Positions 26,121-35,444 of a DNA stretch of 64,000 nt are shown here, one piece after another. Below the pieces are notes generated by a model. It did not search any database. It was not told the DNA's origin and saw only the letters and a list, made by a program, of their open reading frames with translations. Both the position numbers and the translations under genes were made by a program. This DNA is from Buchananella felis (lineage in GTDB: Bacteria > Actinomycetota > Actinomycetes > Actinomycetales > Actinomycetaceae): NCBI RefSeq assembly GCF_041380015.1, contig NZ_CP159978.1; one strand, written 5' to 3'. The stretch's first letter is position 1, and every line of letters starts with the position of its first letter.

Positions 26121-29100
26121 ATGTTTTCAGTACGACGGCGTGTTGTGGCCACCCTCTGCGCGATTGCGCTAGCCACTTCCGGCCTTGTGGCCGGCCTGTT
26201 CACCGCATCCACTCCCGCTGCTGCCGCCCCTGCTCGCACCGCCACACTGGTTGGAGACCTCCAGACCCAGCTTGGTTGTGCATCCGACTGGGATCCGGGC
26301 TGTGCTAGCACGCTCATGCAGCAATCTGCCACCAACCCCAACCAGTACGAATTCCGGGGGCAGCTTCCAGCCGGCTCTTACCAGTTCAAGGTGGCCATGG
26401 ACGGCACCTGGAACGAGACCTACGGCAAAGAGGGCTTTACCAACTCCAACATTCCTCTGCGCCTAGCTGGCCCCACACAGATTTCCATCACCTTCGACTA
26501 CACCACCAAGCACATCGGGCTGCGTCTGCCCGACCAGGAGCCTGCCCTAACGGAAGCCGATTCGGCCCTCATTCAGGCCCCAGCAACCCACCCCGGCGCA
26601 GGTCAGCGCTTCTATTTTGTCCTAACGGACAGGTTCCATAACGGCGACCCCACGAACGACCGCGGTGGTGCCACCGGCGATCGCTTGACCACCGGCTTCG
26701 ACCCCACCGACAAGGCGTTCTTCCACGGTGGGGACCTCCGCGGAATCATCGCCCAACTTGACTACATCCAAAACTTGGGCACCACCGCCATCTGGCTCAC
26801 CCCTTCATTCCAGAACCAGGCTGTGCAGGGCGAGGCGGAGCAGGCTTCTGCCGGGTATCACGGTTACTGGATCACCGACTTCACTCGCATCGACCCGCAC
26901 CTGGGCAGCAACGAAGACATGCGCGAACTCATCGCCCAGGCCCACTCGCGTGGGATGAAGGTCTACTTTGACATCGTCGTCAACCACACCGCTGACCTCA
27001 TCAGCTACGAGGACAACACAGAGCAGTACATTGACCTGGCCACCCGCCCCTACAGGGACGCAACCGGGGCGGAAATAGATATCTCAGCACTCGCCTCGAG
27101 TCCCGATTTTCCGGCTCTGGACGCCACCATCTCCTTCCCCCACCGGCCTACACGTCGAGAGTCTCCTCGTCTAGTGCCGGACTGGCTCAACGACGTCACC
27201 CTCTACCACAACCGCGGGGCGATGGACCCGAGCGGTCAGGGGGAGAGCGCCCTGCTGGGGGACTTCGGCAACCTTGATGACCTGATGACCGAGCATCCCC
27301 GCGTGGTACGGGGAATGGCTGACATCTACAACACTTGGGTGGACATGGGCCTGGACGGCTTCCGCATTGACACGGTCAAACACGTCAACATGGAGTTCTG
27401 GCGGGATTGGACCAAGCTGGTCCATCAGCACGCCAACGAAGCCGGGCGCCCCGACTTCTTCACCTTCGGCGAGGTATATGACCGACCGGCCCACCTCTTG
27501 GCAGCCTACGTGCGCGGCACGGACATGTCTGCGGTACTGGACTTCGGCTACCAGCACCGAGCCACGGAGTTCGCGCGCGGCAAGGGAGGCGATGCCACCC
27601 TCAAGCGCCTATTCGCAGACGACGACTACTACACCACCCCCACTTCCTCCGCTATCGTCTTGCCGACCTTCCTGGGCAACCACGACATGGGCCGGGTAGG
27701 ATTCCTACTCCGCGAATCAGACAACGCAATGGCACGGGCCGAGTTGGCTCACAGCCTGCTCTACCTCACGCGCGGCCAACCGGTGATCTACTACGGAGAC
27801 GAGCAAGGCTTTGTTGGAGTAGGCAACGGCACTGACAAGCATGCCCGCCAGGACATGTTTGCCACCGCCACCACAGAGTACGCCGAACAACCGCTACTGG
27901 ACGGCACTCAACTGGGCAGCTCCGATCGTTACGACCAGTCCGCGCAGCTCTACCGCCATATCTCCGCCCTAGCCAAGTTGCGCCAGGATCATCCAGCCTT
28001 GAGCGCCGGCGCGCAGATAGAGCGCTGGTCCAGTTCCGGCTCCGGCATGTACGCCTTCTCCCGGGTGGAGCGCGCCGAGAAAGTGGAGTACCTGGTAGCT
28101 GTGAACAACTCCGCCGCCCCTGTCACCAATTCAGTCACGGCCTTGTCCAAGGACGCCACCTTCGCCCCGGTGGGCGCTAGCGGTCCCTCTGTCCGTTCCG
28201 ATGCCGACGGACGGGTGGAGATCACCGTGCCGCCCTTCGGTGCCGTCGTCTATCGCGCCGATGCTCCTCTCACCGAGGTCGGCGCGGCCCCGGCCGGACA
28301 GCCCACCCGAGTCACAGGTGGTCTTACACTCGCAGGCCACCGCCTGACCGGGCTGGCTCCGGTAGGCACAGACATGAGCGGCCTAGAGTGGTCTGAGACC
28401 TCCTTCTCATACCGGCTGGCAGGCGAGGAACAATGGCACCCTCTCGGGGTAGACACCGGACAGGACGCGCGTGTCTTTCACGACGTCTCCGCGCTTAGCG
28501 CGGGCACCGTTGTGGAATACCGAACTGTAACTGTGGACGCCAACGGGAACCGGCATGCCTCTGCTGGCTACGGCGTGGTGGGCGTTGACCTGACTACAGG
28601 GACACAGGTGCAACAAACCGGAGTGCTGGTCACAGTTCCCGGAACCTTCAACTCCGAGTTGGGCTGCACCGGGGGCGTGGACGGGGACTGGGATCCGGCC
28701 TGCCTGCACACGAAGCTAAGCAAAGACCCAGAATCAGGACTATACGTGGGCAAGTTGTCCCTCCCCGCAGGCGAGCACCAATACAAGATCGCCGTGGGCG
28801 GATCTTGGGAAGAGAACTATGGCACGCCCACCGGGGAAAACGTCTCCCTATCTTTGCCCCAAGCCACGGAGGTGACCTTCATCTACGATCACTCCTCCCA
28901 TGCCTTCTTCACCTCTCCTCCCTTCCCGCTCGTCACCCTGCCCGGTACCTTCGGTGCAGCGCTTGGCTGCACGCAGGGGGACCTGGAAGGAAACTGGGCC
29001 CCGGCCTGCCTAGCAGGGCTAATGTGGCCGGGGCAGGACGGCAAATTCCACTTCACCTCCAAGCGGATTCCTGCCGGAGAGCACGAGGTCAAGGTGGCCC

Positions 29101-32100
29101 ACGGCCTATCTTGGGCAGAGAACTACGGGGACGGCGGGCAGAACTACCGTTTTACCCTTCCTGCCGGCCAGGCCCCGGTCTTCACCTACAGCCCGGACAC
29201 CCACCGCCTGGAGATAACCTTCACCGACCTGGGCAGCATGCAGTCCACCGCCGCCCGGGCCATCTGGGTAGACGGACGCACCTTGGCGCTACCAACCAGC
29301 CAATTCGACGGCCACAATCCCGCCCAGGTCGAGGTGGCTTTGTTGGTCTCCCCCACCACGCAGGTTGAGTTGCGCGGCGGGCGTCCCCACGCTGCGGACG
29401 GCGAGGCGTCGTCCCTACCATTGACCCGTGCAGGCGCCACCCCCACAGCCGCTCAGCTCGCCAAGTACCCGCACCTGCGCGGATACTCCATCTACACGCT
29501 CAGTGACGCAGACGCTGCCAGGCTGGGGCAACTGCTCACCGGCAGCATGGCGGTGCTCGTTTCCCAGGGGCAGACGCCACTGACTCTGACCGGCGTGCAG
29601 ATTGCTGGCGCGCTCGACGCGCTGTACGCACCCGCTGCAGCACAGACCCGGCTAGGCGTGACCTGGACCGCTCCCGGCACCCAGCAGGCCTCGCCCACCC
29701 TGCGCCTGTGGGCACCCACCGCCAAGCAGGTCCGCCTCCAGCTCTGGGACAATCCCGAAGGCACCGGCGAGCCCACGCAATATTCCGCCACGCGCGACGA
29801 GGCGAGCGGAACGTGGAGTGTGGAGGGCAGCCGAGAGTGGAAGAACCGGGCGTATCGCTACCTGGTGGACGTATACGTCCCCAGCGAGGCGAAGGTAGTC
29901 ACGAACGCGGTAACCGACCCCTACTCGTTGGGCCTAACCACGGCCTCAACCCACTCTGTGCTGCTAGACATGGCAGATCCGGCCCTCGCCCCGCCGCAGT
30001 GGCAGGATCTACGCGTCCCGGAGGTGAAGCGCTCGGTGGACCAGATGATCTACGAGCTGCACGTGCGCGACTTCTCGATCACCGACCAGAGCGTCCCGGC
30101 TGCGCTACGCGGCACATACAAGGCCTTCACAGTGAGCGACTCCGCCGGTATGCGCCATCTGCGTGAACTGGGGCAGGCCGGGGTCAACTCCATCCATTTG
30201 CTCCCCACCAACGACATCGCCACCATCCCGGAGCCTGCCTCCGAGCAGGCAGTGGCTAGCATTCCTGCCGCTGCGCCGGACTCTACCGAGCAGCAGGCCG
30301 CAGTGGCTGCCGTGAAGGACCTCGACGGATTCAACTGGGGCTACGATCCCTACCACTACTTCGCACCGGAAGGCTCCTACGCCTCCGACCCCAGCGCCGC
30401 CGGACGCGTACGTGAATACCGTGAAATGGTGGCCGCCATAGGCCATGCCGGCATGCGAGTGGTGGCGGATCAGGTCTTCAACCACACGGCATCCTCCGGG
30501 CAGGGCGGCACAAGCGTTCTGGATAAGGTGGTACCGGGCTACTACCACCGCCTAAACGCTGACGGAAAGGTGGAGAACTCCACCTGCTGCGAGAACCTGG
30601 CCACGGAGAACGCCTTGGCCGAGCAGCTAATGGTGGACGCAGTCACCACCTGGGCACGCGACTACAAGGTTTCCGGCTTCCGTTTCGATCTAATGGGGCA
30701 CTCCTCCCGGGCCAACCTGGAGGCAGTTCAGGCCGGTCTGCGTCAACTCACCCTAGACAAGGACGGAATAGACGGAGCAACCATCCACCTCTACGGCGAG
30801 GGCTGGAACTTTGGCGAGGTAGCCAACAACGCCCGCTTCTACCAGGCCACCCAGGGCCAGCTGAATGGCACAGGCATCGCCACCTTCAACGACCGCCTTC
30901 GCGACGGGGTACACGGCCACGAGGGCCACACCCAGGCTTTTGGAACCGGGCTGGTGACTGATCCAAACGGCCACCCACAGCAGGGCGTGGAGCACCTGCG
31001 CTATCTCACAGACTTGGTGCGCCTGGGCATGGCAGGCAACCTGGCCAGTTACTCCTTTGAGACCAAGGACGGCGTAAAATCCGGGGCCGAGCTCAGCTAC
31101 GGTTCCGGGCCTGCCGGGTATGCCAGCCAGCCAGGGGAGAGCGTCAACTACGTGGACGCCCACGACAACCAGACACTGTATGACCTCTCTGTCTTGCAGC
31201 TGCCGGTTTCCACCTCGCGTGCCGACCGTGTGCGCATGAACAACCTGCAACTAGCCACCGTTGCCCTTGGGCAGTCACCTGCCTTCTGGCACGGCGGCAC
31301 GGACCTGTTGCGTTCCAAGTCCCTGGACCGTGACTCCTACAACTCCGGCGACCACTTCAACGCGATCGATTGGAGCGGGCAGCAGCACAACTTCGGAGTG
31401 GGGCTTCCCCCGGCGGAGAAGAATCAACAGCTGTGGGAGCAGCAGGCTCCACTACTGCGTAACCCGGAGTTACGCGCTCAGCCGGCGGACTTGGAGTTCT
31501 CCCGTCAGCTCTCCCTAGAGCTAGTGCGGTTGCGCTACGCCACACCCCTGATGCGGTTGGGTAGCGCACAGGCCATCCAGGAAAAGGTCTCCTTCCCGGC
31601 CGGTGGCCCTAACGCCCAGCCCGGTCTGCTGATGATGCTGATCGACGACACCGCAGGCGCTGACGTCGATGCCAAGCTCGACGGCGTGTTGACGGTATTT
31701 AACGCTTCTCCACAGCAGCTCACTCAGCGGGTTGATTCCCTTGCTGGCCGCCGCTTTGCGCTCTCCGCTATCCAGGCTGAGGGAGTGGATCAAGTAGTCA
31801 AACAGACCAAGTGGGACGCGAATAGCGGCACGGTTATTATTCCGCCCCGCACCGTGGCTGTGCTGCACGAACTTGAGCAGATTCCGACGCCGCCGACGCA
31901 GACGCCAACGGTCGCGCCACCCCCGACGCAGACGCCGACGCAGACGCCAACGGTCGCGCCACCCCCAACGCAGACGCCGACGCAGACGCCAACGGTCGCG
32001 CCACCCCCAACGCAGACGCCGACGCAGACCCCGACGGTCGCGCCACCCCCAACGCAGACGCCGACGCAGACGCCAACGGTCGCGCCACCCCCAACGCAGA

Positions 32101-33155
32101 CGCCGACGCAGACGCCAACGGTCGCGCCACCCCCAACGCAGACGCCGACGCAGACCCCGACGCAGACGCCAACGGTCGCACCACCCCCAACGCAGACGCC
32201 GAGCTCCACACCGAGCACGTCGATATCCGCCATCCCCTCTCCCGGCCCGGCTATCGTGCACCGCGTTTGGGGAGCCGACCGAGTCGAAACCGCCTTGGCG
32301 GCAGCGCGTGCCGGTCGTTTTAGTGGCACTACTGCGGTAGTAACAAGCGGGCTGGGTTTCGCGGACGCAGTCACGGCAGGGCCGTTGGCCGCCGCGATTG
32401 ACGGTCCCCTGCTACTAACTACGGCGAGCACGGTGGAACCCGGAGTCCTGGCCGAGCTGCACAACATGCAGGTCACGGAGGTTTACCTGGTTGGCGGCAC
32501 CGGCACGGTGTCCTCGCTGAAGGAAACACAGCTGCGCCGAGCGGGCTTCTCCGTGCGCCGCTTGGCCGGTCCGGATCGGTTCTCCACCGCCACAGCTGTG
32601 GCCGCAGAGGTGGCCCGCATCAGTCCGGTGGAACGAGTCTTCCTGGCCAACGGGATGGACTACGCGGACTCTCTAGCGGCAGGACCAGCTGCCGCCCGTC
32701 ACGGTGGCATCGTGCTGCTGACACGGGCAGCCCAGCTTCCGCCTGCGACTAGGGCCTACCTGGCGGCTCACGGCTCACTGCCTGTTGTGGCCGTAGGTGG
32801 GCTGCCTGCGCAGTCCTTGCGCGGTTCTCACTACGTGTCGGGAATCAATCTCATGCCGGTAGTGGGGGCGGATCGATACGCCACCGCTGCGCTACTAGTC
32901 CAACGTTTCCACTCCGCTCCCTCTGCTCTGGTGGTAGCAAGCGGGGCCACCTTTGCAGATGGTCTCCCCGGAACCGCGTTGGCCGCAAACCTGCGGGCGC
33001 CGCTACTACTCAGCCGCCCGACCGCTCTCAGTCCGGAGGTGGCCAGCTACCTGACTGCCACCTCCACGGTGCGGCGGGTAGAGCTGCTGGGAGGCACAAC
33101 CACCCTGCACCCGGCGGTCGAAAGCGCATTGGAGAGGCTGCTGAAAGACCGTTAA
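26121..33155 (+). CDS. Secreted amylopullulanase (two GH13 domains) with CWB2 anchor
   Basis: A 2344-aa surface enzyme. A signal peptide (about 1-38, ending STPAAAAPA) precedes an X25-type starch-binding domain (about 40-130). An alpha-amylase GH13 domain has Asp417 (DGFRIDTVKHV), Glu451 (TFGEV) and Asp522 (GNHDMG). Two more X25 modules (about 830-925 and 935-1030) and a CBM48/pullulanase N-terminal region (about 1180-1310) follow. The pullulanase GH13 domain has YNWGYDPYHYF-like sequence (FNWGYDPYHYFAPEGSY), Asp1523 (FRFDLMGH), Glu1560 (LYGEGWNFGE) and Asp1682 (DAHDNQ). A TQTPTVAPPP linker (about 1920-2030) and three CWB2 repeats (about 2040-2344) end it. It should cut alpha-1,4 and alpha-1,6 bonds of starch or glycogen at the cell surface. 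ATG 26121 is chosen because it begins the signal peptide; TTG 26094 would add nine residues. Confidence 0.9.
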   Translation: MFSVRRRVVATLCAIALATSGLVAGLFTASTPAAAAPARTATLVGDLQTQLGCASDWDPGCASTLMQQSATNPNQYEFRGQLPAGSYQFKVAMDGTWNETYGKEGFTNSNIPLRLAGPTQISITFDYTTKHIGLRLPDQEPALTEADSALIQAPATHPGAGQRFYFVLTDRFHNGDPTNDRGGATGDRLTTGFDPTDKAFFHGGDLRGIIAQLDYIQNLGTTAIWLTPSFQNQAVQGEAEQASAGYHGYWITDFTRIDPHLGSNEDMRELIAQAHSRGMKVYFDIVVNHTADLISYEDNTEQYIDLATRPYRDATGAEIDISALASSPDFPALDATISFPHRPTRRESPRLVPDWLNDVTLYHNRGAMDPSGQGESALLGDFGNLDDLMTEHPRVVRGMADIYNTWVDMGLDGFRIDTVKHVNMEFWRDWTKLVHQHANEAGRPDFFTFGEVYDRPAHLLAAYVRGTDMSAVLDFGYQHRATEFARGKGGDATLKRLFADDDYYTTPTSSAIVLPTFLGNHDMGRVGFLLRESDNAMARAELAHSLLYLTRGQPVIYYGDEQGFVGVGNGTDKHARQDMFATATTEYAEQPLLDGTQLGSSDRYDQSAQLYRHISALAKLRQDHPALSAGAQIERWSSSGSGMYAFSRVERAEKVEYLVAVNNSAAPVTNSVTALSKDATFAPVGASGPSVRSDADGRVEITVPPFGAVVYRADAPLTEVGAAPAGQPTRVTGGLTLAGHRLTGLAPVGTDMSGLEWSETSFSYRLAGEEQWHPLGVDTGQDARVFHDVSALSAGTVVEYRTVTVDANGNRHASAGYGVVGVDLTTGTQVQQTGVLVTVPGTFNSELGCTGGVDGDWDPACLHTKLSKDPESGLYVGKLSLPAGEHQYKIAVGGSWEENYGTPTGENVSLSLPQATEVTFIYDHSSHAFFTSPPFPLVTLPGTFGAALGCTQGDLEGNWAPACLAGLMWPGQDGKFHFTSKRIPAGEHEVKVAHGLSWAENYGDGGQNYRFTLPAGQAPVFTYSPDTHRLEITFTDLGSMQSTAARAIWVDGRTLALPTSQFDGHNPAQVEVALLVSPTTQVELRGGRPHAADGEASSLPLTRAGATPTAAQLAKYPHLRGYSIYTLSDADAARLGQLLTGSMAVLVSQGQTPLTLTGVQIAGALDALYAPAAAQTRLGVTWTAPGTQQASPTLRLWAPTAKQVRLQLWDNPEGTGEPTQYSATRDEASGTWSVEGSREWKNRAYRYLVDVYVPSEAKVVTNAVTDPYSLGLTTASTHSVLLDMADPALAPPQWQDLRVPEVKRSVDQMIYELHVRDFSITDQSVPAALRGTYKAFTVSDSAGMRHLRELGQAGVNSIHLLPTNDIATIPEPASEQAVASIPAAAPDSTEQQAAVAAVKDLDGFNWGYDPYHYFAPEGSYASDPSAAGRVREYREMVAAIGHAGMRVVADQVFNHTASSGQGGTSVLDKVVPGYYHRLNADGKVENSTCCENLATENALAEQLMVDAVTTWARDYKVSGFRFDLMGHSSRANLEAVQAGLRQLTLDKDGIDGATIHLYGEGWNFGEVANNARFYQATQGQLNGTGIATFNDRLRDGVHGHEGHTQAFGTGLVTDPNGHPQQGVEHLRYLTDLVRLGMAGNLASYSFETKDGVKSGAELSYGSGPAGYASQPGESVNYVDAHDNQTLYDLSVLQLPVSTSRADRVRMNNLQLATVALGQSPAFWHGGTDLLRSKSLDRDSYNSGDHFNAIDWSGQQHNFGVGLPPAEKNQQLWEQQAPLLRNPELRAQPADLEFSRQLSLELVRLRYATPLMRLGSAQAIQEKVSFPAGGPNAQPGLLMMLIDDTAGADVDAKLDGVLTVFNASPQQLTQRVDSLAGRRFALSAIQAEGVDQVVKQTKWDANSGTVIIPPRTVAVLHELEQIPTPPTQTPTVAPPPTQTPTQTPTVAPPPTQTPTQTPTVAPPPTQTPTQTPTVAPPPTQTPTQTPTVAPPPTQTPTQTPTVAPPPTQTPTQTPTQTPTVAPPPTQTPSSTPSTSISAIPSPGPAIVHRVWGADRVETALAAARAGRFSGTTAVVTSGLGFADAVTAGPLAAAIDGPLLLTTASTVEPGVLAELHNMQVTEVYLVGGTGTVSSLKETQLRRAGFSVRRLAGPDRFSTATAVAAEVARISPVERVFLANGMDYADSLAAGPAAARHGGIVLLTRAAQLPPATRAYLAAHGSLPVVAVGGLPAQSLRGSHYVSGINLMPVVGADRYATAALLVQRFHSAPSALVVASGATFADGLPGTALAANLRAPLLLSRPTALSPEVASYLTATSTVRRVELLGGTTTLHPAVESALERLLKDR
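31888..32202. repeat. 42-bp coding repeat in the amylopullulanase linker
   Basis: About seven copies of a 42-bp unit encode the 14-residue TQTPTQTPTVAPPP. Copies are almost identical in DNA, with only a few third-base changes such as GACGCC for GACCCC. This suggests recent expansion and probable length variation between strains. Confidence 0.9.
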
Positions 33156-33157
33156 GC

Positions 33158-33205
33158 ACAGCGTGGGTCGCCCGAGCACCGATAGGTCTGGGCGACCCAC
33201 GCTGT
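33158..33205 (+). terminator. Terminator of the amylopullulanase gene
   Basis: A 16-bp stem (33158-33173 with 33190-33205) has a 16-nt loop, 3 bp after the stop codon, followed by TTCAA. Confidence 0.82.
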
Positions 33206-33309
33206 TTCAACCACACCCGCCGGTAGGCACGCATAACGGAGGCTTCCTCCCCCTATGCTGTGTGAGGGCAGACGCAAGCTTGACTGCTCTGATCGCGCAA
33301 GGAGGATTC

Positions 33310-34242
33310 ATGCCCTCAGCTCACCCCGGCTCCACCTCATCCGCCCACACAAGCACACCGGCGGGAGGAGCGTCGTCCCACCCAGACCTCTACTGGGGGG
33401 CTCCACTGCGAGGGGGGCGGGAGCACTTTGGCCGCACTGCCCTCCCCCTGGACCTGTCTGCGGTAGAGCGGTACGTGGCGGTGGGTGACTCAATCAGTGA
33501 GGGGCTGGAAGATCCACGCCGTGCGGGCCGCATGATCGGGTGGGCAGACCGCCTAGCCGTGGAGCTTTCTGCCGCCCGGCAGGAGGGCGGCATGGCGCCA
33601 CTGCGGTATGCCAATCTCGCCATTCGTGGCCGGCTGCTGGGCAACATCCTGGGTGACCAACTGGAGCAGGCGTTGGCGATGCGCCCAAACTTGATCTCCA
33701 TTTGGGGCGGCGGAAACGACGTCATGCGCCTGCAAGCCGACGTCCGTGGGCTTCTACAAGCGTTGGACAAGGCCGTTGCGCGCGCCCGCGACACGGGCGC
33801 AGAGGTGCTCACCTCCACCTTTGTCGACTGCTCCGATTCCCCTCTCTTGAAGGCGATCAGTCCGCGCATGATGGAGTTCAACGAGGGGGTGCGCGTGATC
33901 GCGCAGCGGCGTGGCTCGCGAGTAATCGATCAATTCCGCATTCCCTCTTTGAAGGATTGGAACGCCTGGGCCCCCGACCACATCCACTTGTCATCTTCTG
34001 GGCATCAGATCGTCACCCAGGCGGCACTGGAGGCACTCGGCATGCCCACCGACCGCACTCAGTGGGCTCCGCGGCCCGCGTCGGCGGTAAAAAAGCTGAC
34101 CCTGCGCCAAAACATTGCCTGGTTCCAAAGAGATGTCCTGCCCTGGATTGGGCGCCACATTAACGGACGCTCTAGCGGCGACGGCCTCGCCCCCAAGTTT
34201 GCACAATACGTTGAGGTGCCCAGCTCAGGGTTCCTGGACTAG
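33310..34242 (+). CDS. SGNH/GDSL-family esterase or lipase
   Basis: A 310-aa predicted cytoplasmic SGNH hydrolase. Block I is AVGDSISEGLEDPR (nucleophile Ser in GDS), the glycine of block II lies in NLAIRGRLLGNI, block III is IWGGGNDVMR, and block V with the catalytic Asp-His pair is DHIHLSSSGHQIV. No signal peptide is visible, though the first 45 residues are Ser/Pro-rich and disordered. ATG at 33310 is chosen because AAGGAGG lies 5 bp upstream; the frame remains open 147 bp further without a better start. The C-terminal 70 residues continue beyond the hydrolase core. Substrate unknown; carbohydrate or lipid esters are typical. Confidence 0.87.
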   Translation: MPSAHPGSTSSAHTSTPAGGASSHPDLYWGAPLRGGREHFGRTALPLDLSAVERYVAVGDSISEGLEDPRRAGRMIGWADRLAVELSAARQEGGMAPLRYANLAIRGRLLGNILGDQLEQALAMRPNLISIWGGGNDVMRLQADVRGLLQALDKAVARARDTGAEVLTSTFVDCSDSPLLKAISPRMMEFNEGVRVIAQRRGSRVIDQFRIPSLKDWNAWAPDHIHLSSSGHQIVTQAALEALGMPTDRTQWAPRPASAVKKLTLRQNIAWFQRDVLPWIGRHINGRSSGDGLAPKFAQYVEVPSSGFLD

Positions 34243-34253
34243 CGGAAAACAAA

Positions 34254-34284
34254 GCCCCCTAATTCCGGCGGGGAATTAGGGGGC
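34254..34284 (-). terminator. Terminator of tRNA-Thr
   Basis: A 13-bp stem (34254-34266 with 34272-34284) is followed on the minus strand by TTTGTTTTCC, immediately downstream of the tRNA gene. It may also stop the converging SGNH hydrolase transcript. Confidence 0.88.
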
Positions 34285-34286
34285 GG

Positions 34287-34359
34287 AGCCACCTGCGGGA
34301 CTCGAACCCGCGACCGTCCGCTTACAAGGCGGGCGCTCTACCAACTGAGCTAAGGTGGC
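34287..34359 (-). tRNA. tRNA-Thr (anticodon UGU)
   Basis: A 73-nt cloverleaf is read from the minus strand. The acceptor stem is GCCACCT/AGGTGGC, the D arm GCTC-AGTTGGTA-GAGC, the anticodon loop CTTGTAA with TGT at 34324-34326, and the T arm GCGGG-TTCGAGT-CCCGC. The outermost anticodon-stem pair is C-A. CCA is not encoded. The gene is followed at once by a rho-independent terminator. Confidence 0.96.
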
Positions 34360-34481
34360 GCGGCGCTGAAACGCCAGCGCCGAGTATAGCGGAGGGCCCG
34401 CAGCGCACGCGCTGCGGGCCCAGTGCTTTGGCGGACCTGCACCCATCGGGCGGGCCCGGCGGTGGAGGGAGCCTTACCGCC

Positions 34482-35324
34482 TTACTTGGTGGTCTCCGTG
34501 GCCGCCGGGGTCGGGTAGGTGTTGGTGCGCACCCACTGGTCCAGCCCGCCGGGCTGCATGATCAGCGCGAAGTCAGAGGGCTTGCCGTCCTTGACCACGG
34601 TGGGCGTGGCGGCGCGCTTGTCCTCGCTGAGCTCGCCGCTGTTGGAGCGGGTAACAAAGTCAGTGGTGGAGGCGGACACCAGCGGGGCGTAGGTGTTCTT
34701 GGAGAACGCGTCGATGGTGGACTGGGGCACGCCCAGCTCCTTGGCGGTGTTCTGGATCGCCTCGAAGCTCAGCTTGCTGGCGTCCTGGGCCTGGTTGGCC
34801 TCCAGGAACACGGTGAACAGCTTCTCGTGGAACTGGTAGGCCAGCTCCGGGTTCTTGTCCACCACCTCGTAGAAGGCGTTGGCGGCGGCGTCGGTGAAGG
34901 TGGAGCCCAGGATGGAAACGGGGTGGAGCACCACGTTCACGGCGTCGTCGTCCAGCAGCTTGGCGAGGGTCTCGCGCTGGGCCAGCTCGAAGTGGGCGCA
35001 GGCGCCGCAGGAGTAGTCGAAGTAGACGTCCAGGACCGGCTTGCCGTCGCTGCTGGTGCCGGCCTTCTTGGCCGGCCCGGCGAAGGACACGCCGCCGTTG
35101 TCGGCGACGATCGCGGGCTGGTCCACCTTGCCCGCGTTGGCGTTCTTCTTGTAGACGGCGAACACGATGGCACCGACCGCGACCACCAGGCTGGTGGCGA
35201 TGGCGATGATCATGAGCATGCGGTTGCGCGAGTCTCGCTTGAGCTGTTCTGCCCTGCGCTGCGCAGCCTGGTTGCGGGCTGCTTCGCGGCGCTCGTTGCT
35301 TGTGGGTCGAGACTCTTTCGCCAT
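34482..35324 (-). CDS. Membrane-anchored DsbA-like thioredoxin-fold protein
   Basis: A 280-aa protein with a basic cytoplasmic N-terminus, one transmembrane helix (about residues 37-58, MLMIIAIATSLVVAVGAIVFAVY) and an external thioredoxin fold of the DsbA/DSBA-like (Thioredoxin_4) type. The redox site is Cys-Gly-Ala-Cys in YFDYSCGACAHFELAQRETL. The GTPTVVKDGKP-like cis-proline loop appears as ATPTVVKDGKPSD. It probably forms or shuffles disulphides in exported proteins. ATG at 35324 is preferred because AAGGGAAG lies 7 bp upstream and the protein begins MAKESRPTSNERREAARNQ; the frame extends 29 codons further upstream. No VKOR or DsbB partner gene is adjacent. Confidence 0.87.
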   Translation of the reverse strand: MAKESRPTSNERREAARNQAAQRRAEQLKRDSRNRMLMIIAIATSLVVAVGAIVFAVYKKNANAGKVDQPAIVADNGGVSFAGPAKKAGTSSDGKPVLDVYFDYSCGACAHFELAQRETLAKLLDDDAVNVVLHPVSILGSTFTDAAANAFYEVVDKNPELAYQFHEKLFTVFLEANQAQDASKLSFEAIQNTAKELGVPQSTIDAFSKNTYAPLVSASTTDFVTRSNSGELSEDKRAATPTVVKDGKPSDFALIMQPGGLDQWVRTNTYPTPAATETTK

Positions 35325-35390
35325 GTTTTCTTCCCTTACGATTTCGCGGTCAAACGCGATCACTCTAGCGGCTTTGGCTGGGAATGTACT

Positions 35391-35409
35391 GGTGGCCGAC
35401 GTTGCCGCC
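35391..35409 (+). repeat. Dispersed GGTGGCCGACGT element (intergenic copy)
   Basis: GGTGGCCGACGTTGCCGCC lies between the kinase gene's 3' end and the start of the DsbA-like gene. Eighteen of its bases recur exactly at 60908-60925 and, inverted, inside ppdK at 63969-63986. Related copies are at 4920, 36395, 48067 (inverted), 54149 and 54209. Confidence 0.75.
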
Positions 35410-35444
35410 ACCCGCCCGGTTGGGGCGCCAACATTTTGGGTGGC

